This document shows positions 58,881-64,000 of a stretch of 64,000 nucleotides of DNA, piece by piece. The stretch lies in the NCBI RefSeq assembly GCF_007989805.1, contig NZ_BJUB01000003.1:186001-250000 (forward strand), written 5' to 3'. Under the pieces are notes generated by a model. It was given only the letters and a program-made list of their open reading frames with translations. It had not been told where the DNA came from and did not search any database. Numbering within the stretch: position 1 is the first letter of the stretch; each line of letters starts with the position of its first letter. This DNA is from Cellulomonas xylanilytica. GTDB taxonomy: Bacteria > Actinomycetota > Actinomycetes > Actinomycetales > Cellulomonadaceae. A program made the translations under genes and the position numbers.

Positions 58881-60185
58881 CTAGGCGACCTCGGCGAGGA
58901 CCTCGGTCAGGAGCCCGAGGCCGGTCTCGGCCTCCTCGGGCGTGACGACGCAGGGCGGCACGACGTGCACCCGGTTGTCGGCGAGGAACGGCAGGAGGCC
59001 GCGGGCCAGCGCACCGGCCTTGACCCGGCCCATCAGGGCAGCGTCGACGGGCTCCCGCGTGGCCTGGTCCCTGACCAGCTCCACGGCCCAGAACACCCCG
59101 AGCCCGCGCACCTCCCCGACGAGTGGGTTCGTGGCGGCCAGCTCCGCGAGCCCGGGGCCGAGCACGTCCCGCCCGACCGTCGCGGCGTTCTCGACGATCC
59201 CCTCGTCGGCCATCGCATCGAGCGCAGCCACGATCGAGGCCATCGCCAGCGGGTGGCCCGAGTAGGTGAGCCCGCCGGGGAAGACGCGGTCGTCGAACGT
59301 CTTCGCGATCGGCTCGCTGAGGATCACCCCGCCTGCGGGGACGTAGCCGGAGTTGACGCCCTTGGCGAAGGTGATGAGGTCCGGGACCACGTCGAAGGAG
59401 TCGAACGCGAACCACCGGCCGGTCCGCCCGAACCCCGCCATGACCTCGTCCAGGATGAGCAGGATGCCGTACCGGTCGGCGATGGCCCGGACGCCCGCCA
59501 GGTAGCCGGGCGGCGGCACGAGCACCCCGGCGGTGCCGGGGATGGTCTCCAGCAGGATCGCCGCGACGGACGTCGGACCCTCGGCCTGGATCACGCGCTC
59601 CAGGTGGTGCAGGGCGCGCTCCGACTCCTGCTCGGGCGTGGTGGCCCAGAACTCCGACCGGTACAGGTACGGACCGAAGTGGTGCACGTGCGCGCGGGCG
59701 TACTCGTTGGGCACCCGGCGCCAGTCCCCCGTCGCCACCACGGCCGCGCCGGTGTTGCCGTGGTACGAGCGGTACGCCGAGACCACCTTGTCGCGGCCGG
59801 TGTGCAGGCGGGCCATCCGGATCGCGTTCTCGTTGGCGTCGGCGCCGCCGTTGGTGAAGAAGACGCTGGTGAAGCCGTCGGGGGCATGGCTCAGCACACG
59901 CTCGGCAGCGAGCCCGCGCGTCAGGTTGGCCGTCGCCGGGGCGACCGTCGTCAGGGTCGCTGCCTGCTCCTGGATCGCCGCGACGACCTTGGGGTGCTGA
60001 TGGCCGATGTTCGTGTTCACCAGCTGGCTGGAGAAGTCGAGGTACCGGCGGCCCGCGTGGTCCCAGACGGTCGAGCCGAGCCCGCCGGCGATCACCAGCG
60101 GGCTCAGGTGCGCCTGCGCCGACCACGAGTGGAAGACGTGGTCGCGGTCCAGCCGCAGCGCGGTGGCGTCGTCGTCGGTGCTCAT
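58881..60185 (-). CDS. Class III aminotransferase (omega-amino acid type)
   Basis: A 434-residue PLP enzyme. The Schiff-base lysine is K275 in ITFAKGVNSGY; the PLP-binding DEVMAGFGRTG and the N-terminal FFTNGGADANENAIRMAR are typical of class III. It probably transfers the amino group of an omega-amino acid or diamine (for example beta-alanine or taurine) to pyruvate or oxoglutarate. It follows an NMT1/THI5-type importer, which suggests catabolism of the imported compound. GGGAG lies upstream of ATG 60185. Confidence 0.9.
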   Translation of the reverse strand: MSTDDDATALRLDRDHVFHSWSAQAHLSPLVIAGGLGSTVWDHAGRRYLDFSSQLVNTNIGHQHPKVVAAIQEQAATLTTVAPATANLTRGLAAERVLSHAPDGFTSVFFTNGGADANENAIRMARLHTGRDKVVSAYRSYHGNTGAAVVATGDWRRVPNEYARAHVHHFGPYLYRSEFWATTPEQESERALHHLERVIQAEGPTSVAAILLETIPGTAGVLVPPPGYLAGVRAIADRYGILLILDEVMAGFGRTGRWFAFDSFDVVPDLITFAKGVNSGYVPAGGVILSEPIAKTFDDRVFPGGLTYSGHPLAMASIVAALDAMADEGIVENAATVGRDVLGPGLAELAATNPLVGEVRGLGVFWAVELVRDQATREPVDAALMGRVKAGALARGLLPFLADNRVHVVPPCVVTPEEAETGLGLLTEVLAEVA

Positions 60186-60210
60186 CAGGTGCTCTCCCTC
60201 GGTGCGGTCC

Positions 60211-60244
60211 CGCGCGCAGGCGCCGTGCCCGACGCCTGCGCGCG
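60211..60244 (-). terminator. Hairpin between binding protein and aminotransferase genes
   Basis: cgcgcgcaggcg (60211-60222) pairs perfectly with cgcctgcgcgcg (60233-60244) over a 10-base loop, 5 bases after the binding-protein stop. It likely lowers transcription into the aminotransferase or protects the message 3' end. Confidence 0.6.
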
Positions 60245-60249
60245 AGAGG

Positions 60250-61410
60250 TCACTTGCCGCCGGCCTCGAGTGTGACGTCGATCGGCTCGAAGTCCTCGCC
60301 GGACACGTCGACGCCCTCGTCCTGCAGCTCGGCCAGGGCCTTCTCGACGTACTCGTTGGTGTACGCCTCGGCGTCGGGCTCCGTCGTGATGACCGTGGCC
60401 CCCTGGTCGTTCTTCGTCGTGAGGGCCACGTCGACCGTCTGCGTCCACGCGTCCTCGTCGATCATGCCGATGCCGTCGGGCGACGGCCAGATGAGCTTGT
60501 TGACCTCGTTGGTCATCCAGAGCTGGTGGCTGTTGCCCAGCTGCGAGCCGGCAGCGACCACGAGGTCCCGCGCCTCCTCCGGGTTGTCCCGCGCGAAGAT
60601 CCAGCCCTTGAGGCTCGCCTTGATGAACTTCACGGTCGTGTCCTGGTACGCCTCGTCGGACGCGAGCTTCTCCGAGTTCGCCCAGATCGCGTCCTGCAGC
60701 ATCGCGGTGCCCTCGTCGTTCCAGTCCACCGCGGTGAAGTCGTCGGCGGTGTACAGCTCGCCGGTCTCGGGGTTCTCGGCCTCGAGCAGCTGGGCGTACT
60801 CGTTGTAGGTCATCGCCTGCGCGGCGTCGATGTCCCCCGCCAGGAACGCGTTCATGTCGAACTGCTGCTGGACCAGCGTCACGTCCGTCGCCGGGTCGAG
60901 CCCCGCCTTGGTCATGCCGGCGAACAGCTCGAACTCGTTGCCGTAGCCCCAGTTGCCGACCGTCTTGCCCTCGAGGTCGGCGGCGGACGTGATGCCCTTG
61001 TCCGCGAACGAGACCTGGAGCGTGCCGGACCTCTGGAAGATCTGCGCGACGTCGGTGATCCCGGCGCCCTGCTCGCGCGATGCCAGCGCCTTGGGCACCC
61101 ACGCGATCGCGTAGTCGACCGAGCCGTCGGCCAGCACGGACTGCGGGACGATGTCGGTGCCGCCCTCGACGATCTCGACGTCGAGCCCCTCGTCCTCGTA
61201 GTAGCCCTGGTCCACCGCCGCGTAGTACCCGGCGAACTGGGCCTGCGTGAACCACTGGAGCTGGAGCTTGACGGGGGTGAGGTCGCCTCCGGCGGAGTCG
61301 CTGGCTGCGGGCTCCTCGGACCCGCCGCCGTCGTCGGAGCTGCACCCCGCCAGGAGGAGCGCCGCGGCGACGCCGACCGCGCTCCACGCAGTACGCCTGG
61401 TGAGTCTCAT
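60250..61410 (-). CDS. NMT1/THI5-like ABC substrate-binding lipoprotein
   Basis: A 386-residue lipoprotein. The signal peptide ends in a lipobox LAGC with Cys23 as the lipidated residue, followed by a Ser/Asp/Glu linker. The mature part has the family motif LQWFTQAQFAGYYAAVDQGY of ThiY/RibY-type proteins that bind pyrimidine or flavin-like molecules, though taurine- and nitrate-binding relatives exist. It would deliver the ligand to the two permeases and ATPase encoded upstream. GAGAGGA precedes ATG 61410. Confidence 0.92.
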   Translation of the reverse strand: MRLTRRTAWSAVGVAAALLLAGCSSDDGGGSEEPAASDSAGGDLTPVKLQLQWFTQAQFAGYYAAVDQGYYEDEGLDVEIVEGGTDIVPQSVLADGSVDYAIAWVPKALASREQGAGITDVAQIFQRSGTLQVSFADKGITSAADLEGKTVGNWGYGNEFELFAGMTKAGLDPATDVTLVQQQFDMNAFLAGDIDAAQAMTYNEYAQLLEAENPETGELYTADDFTAVDWNDEGTAMLQDAIWANSEKLASDEAYQDTTVKFIKASLKGWIFARDNPEEARDLVVAAGSQLGNSHQLWMTNEVNKLIWPSPDGIGMIDEDAWTQTVDVALTTKNDQGATVITTEPDAEAYTNEYVEKALAELQDEGVDVSGEDFEPIDVTLEAGGK

Positions 61411-61471
61411 GATTCGTCCTCTCGTTGGCTGTGCGATGGATCCGGCCTGGCGTCGCTGGCAGGCGGGAGGT

Positions 61472-62233
61472 CTAGCCCCCTTGGCGCCTCGCGACGGCGC
61501 GCTCGAGCGCGAGGGTCGCGAGGTAGAACACGAGACCGAGCAGGATGGCGCCGAGGACGAACGCCCACGCCCGTGCGTAGGCGCTGTTCGAGGCTGCCGA
61601 CGTGATGCGCGACCCGAGCCCGTTCTGCAGGCCGCCGAAGTACTCGGCGACGATCGCGGCGATGACGGCGGTCGACGACGCGATCCGCAGGCCGGTGAAG
61701 AGGTACGGCAGCGCGCCGGGGATCGTCACCGTACGCGTGATCTGGCGGGGCGTAGCGGCGTAGGCCTTGAGCAGGTCCCTGTGCACGGGCTGCACCTGCC
61801 GGAGCCCCCGGAGCATGTTCACGAACACCGGCGCGAAGACGACCACGGACACGACGAGCCGCCGCGGCGTGGTGGACGTGGTGCCGAACATGGTGTTCAG
61901 CGCGGGTGCGAGGGCGACGATGGGCATCACCGACAGGGCCGCCGCGGTCGGCGACAGGAGCGTGTCGGCCATCCGGCTGCGCGCGGCGACGATCGCCGCG
62001 CCGATCGCCACGACGCTGCCGACCACGAGCCCGACCAGCACGTTCATGCCGGTGGCCAGCGCCGCGGACCAGACGAGCGGCAGGACGAGCACGAGCTGCT
62101 CGACGATCGCCGTCGGGCTCGGCAGCAGGTACGGCTTGATGCCCGCCCCCACGACGAACGCCTGCCACAGCAGCAGCGCGACGACGCCGAGCAGGACGGG
62201 TGCGACCCAGCGGCGGACGGCGGCAGCGGTCAT
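61472..62233 (-). CDS. ABC transporter permease (SsuC/ThiX-like)
   Basis: A 253-residue inner-membrane protein with about six helices. The EAA loop is seen in RDLLKAYAATPRQITRTVTIPGALPYLFTGLRI. ATG 62233 overlaps the ATPase stop (ATGA). It forms one of two different permease subunits of this importer, the other being encoded at 63021-63956. Confidence 0.92.
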   Translation of the reverse strand: MTAAAVRRWVAPVLLGVVALLLWQAFVVGAGIKPYLLPSPTAIVEQLVLVLPLVWSAALATGMNVLVGLVVGSVVAIGAAIVAARSRMADTLLSPTAAALSVMPIVALAPALNTMFGTTSTTPRRLVVSVVVFAPVFVNMLRGLRQVQPVHRDLLKAYAATPRQITRTVTIPGALPYLFTGLRIASSTAVIAAIVAEYFGGLQNGLGSRITSAASNSAYARAWAFVLGAILLGLVFYLATLALERAVARRQGG

Positions 62234-63024
62234 CGCAGGTCCACCCCTCTGGCCGTGACCGGTGTGCCGTGCAGCGCCTCGCGCACCGCGGTGACGGCCG
62301 CGAAGAACGACGCGTCCTCGCGCAGCCCCTCGCCGCGCACGTCGCCGAGCGTGATCGGCACGACCGCGCTGATCCGGCCCGGCCGTGGCGACATCACGAC
62401 CACGCGCTGCGACAGGAACACGGCCTCGGGGATCGAGTGCGTGACGAACACGACCGCCGCCCCGCTCTCGGCGCAGATCCGCACGAGCTCGGTCTGCATC
62501 CGTTCGCGGGTCATCTCGTCGAGCGCCCCGAACGGCTCGTCCATGAGCAGCAGGCTGGGCCGCTCCGCGAGCGACCGGGCGATGGCGACGCGCTGCTGCA
62601 TGCCGCCGGACAGCTGGTGCGGGAAGTGCCCGGCGAACTCGTCGAGCCCGACGAGCGACAGGAGCTCCTTCGCGCGCACCGCCCGCTCGCCCTTGCCCAC
62701 GCCGTGCAGCTCGAGCGGCAGCTCGACGTTCGCGGTCACGGTCCGCCACGGCAGGAGGCCCGCCTGCTGGAACGCGATCCCGTAGTCCTGCGCCTCGCGG
62801 GCCTGCTGCGGGGTCTTGCCGAACACCGTCAGCTCGCCGGTCGTCGGCGTGTCGAGGTCGGCGATGAGGCGCAGGAGCGTCGACTTGCCGCAACCCGACG
62901 GGCCGATGAGCGACACGAACTCCCCGGCCGCGACGTGCAGGTCGATGCCCTCGAGGGCGCTGACCTCTCCGGAGCGCGACGAGAAGACCTTCCCGACGCC
63001 ACGGGCTTCCACGGCGTTCGTCAT
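62230..63024 (-). CDS. ABC transporter ATP-binding protein (SsuB/TauB-like)
   Basis: A 264-residue ATPase. Walker A GPSGCGKST, signature LSGGMQQRVAIARS, Walker B LLLMDEPFGALDE and the H-loop VTHSIPEAVFLSQR are all intact. It energises the two-permease importer. Both junctions overlap by 4 bases, so the import genes are translated as a unit. Confidence 0.95.
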   Translation of the reverse strand: MTNAVEARGVGKVFSSRSGEVSALEGIDLHVAAGEFVSLIGPSGCGKSTLLRLIADLDTPTTGELTVFGKTPQQAREAQDYGIAFQQAGLLPWRTVTANVELPLELHGVGKGERAVRAKELLSLVGLDEFAGHFPHQLSGGMQQRVAIARSLAERPSLLLMDEPFGALDEMTRERMQTELVRICAESGAAVVFVTHSIPEAVFLSQRVVVMSPRPGRISAVVPITLGDVRGEGLREDASFFAAVTAVREALHGTPVTARGVDLR

Positions 63025-63956
63025 CTGACCTCCGCATAGCGGTAGCGGCCCAGGCCGAGCCCGAGCAGGGACACCAGGCCGGCGGCGAGCAGGCCGAGCA
63101 GCGCGGCCGCGGCGATCGCGGCCCAGGGCTTCGCCGGGTCACCGCTGGCGGACTGGGCGTAGCTGATGATCAGGCGCCCGATGCCGCCCTTCGTGCCGGT
63201 CGACACCTCGGCGACGATCGCGCCGACGACCGCCGTCGCGGCCCCCAGCCGCAGGGCCGGCAGCAGGTAGGGGACGCTCGCCGGCAGGCGCAGGGAGAGC
63301 ATCGTGCGGTTCCAGGTGGCGGCCTGCGCCCGGAACAGCTCGACCTGCGCGGCGGGCGGCGACTGGAACCCGCGCAGCGCACCGATGGTCACCGGGAAGA
63401 ACGCCAGGTAGCTCGCGATGAGCGCGACGGACATCCAGCGCTGCCACTCGAACGCGCCGATGTGGATCCGGCCACCCCAGCCGACCACCAGCGGGGCCAG
63501 CGCGATGAGCGGCACCGTCTGGCTGAGCACCACCCACGGCACCAGCGCGTGCTCGGCCAGCTGCCAGCGCTGCATGAGCGCGGCGAGCAGCAGCCCCCCG
63601 ACCGACCCGACCAGCCAGCCCGCGAGCGCGACCCGCAGCGTGAACCAGCAGGCGGACAGCATCGCGCCCAGCACGGTCGGCGAGCCGGTGGCCGACGTCT
63701 CCGGCTGGAGCACGCGCTCGACGATGTCCCACACGTGCGGCATCGCGAGGTCGTCGGTCCGGGGCAGGACGCTCGCCTCGCCGAGGTGCCCGCCCGCGTC
63801 GGGGACGACGACCTTGACCAGCTCCCAGAGGGCGGCCAGCAGGAGGACCGCCAGCACCCCGACGAGGATCCGTCGGCGCGCCGTCGACCGCTCGCGCGGG
63901 CGGACGGGCACCGGGGCGGTGCGCTCCGGCGCGAGCGTGGTGGCCAGGTCGGTCAT
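63021..63956 (-). CDS. ABC transporter permease, second subunit
   Basis: A 311-residue protein with six or seven helices. A ~30-residue charged N-terminus precedes a membrane segment at about 30-50. The EAA loop is RAQAATWNRTMLSLRLPASVPYLLPALRL. Larger than the other permease because of a periplasmic insertion after the first helix. It overlaps both neighbours by 4 bases. Confidence 0.92.
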   Translation of the reverse strand: MTDLATTLAPERTAPVPVRPRERSTARRRILVGVLAVLLLAALWELVKVVVPDAGGHLGEASVLPRTDDLAMPHVWDIVERVLQPETSATGSPTVLGAMLSACWFTLRVALAGWLVGSVGGLLLAALMQRWQLAEHALVPWVVLSQTVPLIALAPLVVGWGGRIHIGAFEWQRWMSVALIASYLAFFPVTIGALRGFQSPPAAQVELFRAQAATWNRTMLSLRLPASVPYLLPALRLGAATAVVGAIVAEVSTGTKGGIGRLIISYAQSASGDPAKPWAAIAAAALLGLLAAGLVSLLGLGLGRYRYAEVR

Positions 63957-64000
63957 GCGGTGGCCACGACCGGGGTCGCCAGGGCGGGGATGACGTGCTC
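63953..64000 (-). CDS. C-terminal end of an unidentified gene (cut by window edge)
   Basis: The last 15 codons of a gene that enters from the right edge, ending EHVIPALATPVVATA. Its TGA overlaps the permease ATG (ATGA), so it belongs to the same operon. The EHVIPAL end resembles the C-termini of some luciferase-like (LLM) flavin or F420 oxidoreductases, but 15 residues are too few to be sure. Confidence 0.6.
   Translation of the reverse strand, partial: EHVIPALATPVVATA

Overview
The window is a piece of chromosome from a high-GC actinobacterium, most likely a Cellulomonas-type member of the Micrococcales (inference). The reasons are the very GC-rich third codon positions, frequent GTG starts, 4-base stop/start overlaps, the order rlmN-cdsA-frr-pyrH-tsf-rpsB next to a WhiG/FliA sigma factor, an actinobacterial ileS T-box, a GlnR-type box before amtB, and a GH9 cellulase gene. 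Almost all genes are on the minus strand, so transcription runs from high to low coordinates.

Layout. 1-1281 (+): end of a drug-type ABC exporter. 1345-7341 (-): translation and envelope block rpsB-tsf-pyrH-frr-cdsA-rlmN plus a DivIVA-domain gene. 7768-8316 (+): secreted M23 peptidase, followed by a ~53-bp intergenic tandem repeat. 8603-13080 (-): yraN-comM-dprA (DNA uptake/processing) and whiG. 13314-18180 (-): rpsP-khpA, rimM-trmD, rplS, lepB-rnhB-DUF2469. 18366-21054 (-): ffh and an amidohydrolase. 21079-24546 (-): amtB-glnK-glnD nitrogen control, with a GlnR-like box. 24715-29968 (-): smc, a small membrane protein and ftsY. 30060-30938 (-): DUF4233 and ndk. 30958-35793 (-): a TetR/MFS efflux pair and a dhaKLM dihydroxyacetone phosphotransferase set, which lie between folC and DUF4233. 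35980-40598 (-): ileS-folC, with a translational T-box in front.

40835-50575 (-) is the most unusual part. Eight genes, with every neighbouring pair overlapping, run pnuC-nadR (NAD salvage), a MoxR-like AAA+ ATPase, an unknown helical protein, a protein with an HExxH metallopeptidase motif and a vWA domain, a second unknown, an adenylate-forming (PaaK-like) enzyme, and a cytoplasmic GH9 glycosidase. I know of no named system with this composition.

50614-54288 (+): a HAD phosphatase, a MerR/TipA regulator with a textbook 19-bp-spacer promoter, and a large secreted lectin-FN3-sugar dehydrogenase. 54317-58837 (-): a heterodimeric ABC exporter with one degenerate ATP site, and an SDR. 58881-64000 (-): an NMT1/THI5-type ABC importer with a class III aminotransferase, plus the last 15 codons of another gene at the edge, probably part of a pyrimidine/hydantoin or amine catabolic cluster.

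No rRNA, tRNA, insertion sequence, prophage or CRISPR array was seen. Start codons were chosen from ribosome-binding sites, overlaps and family N-termini. All identifications come from reading the sequence, without database searches.
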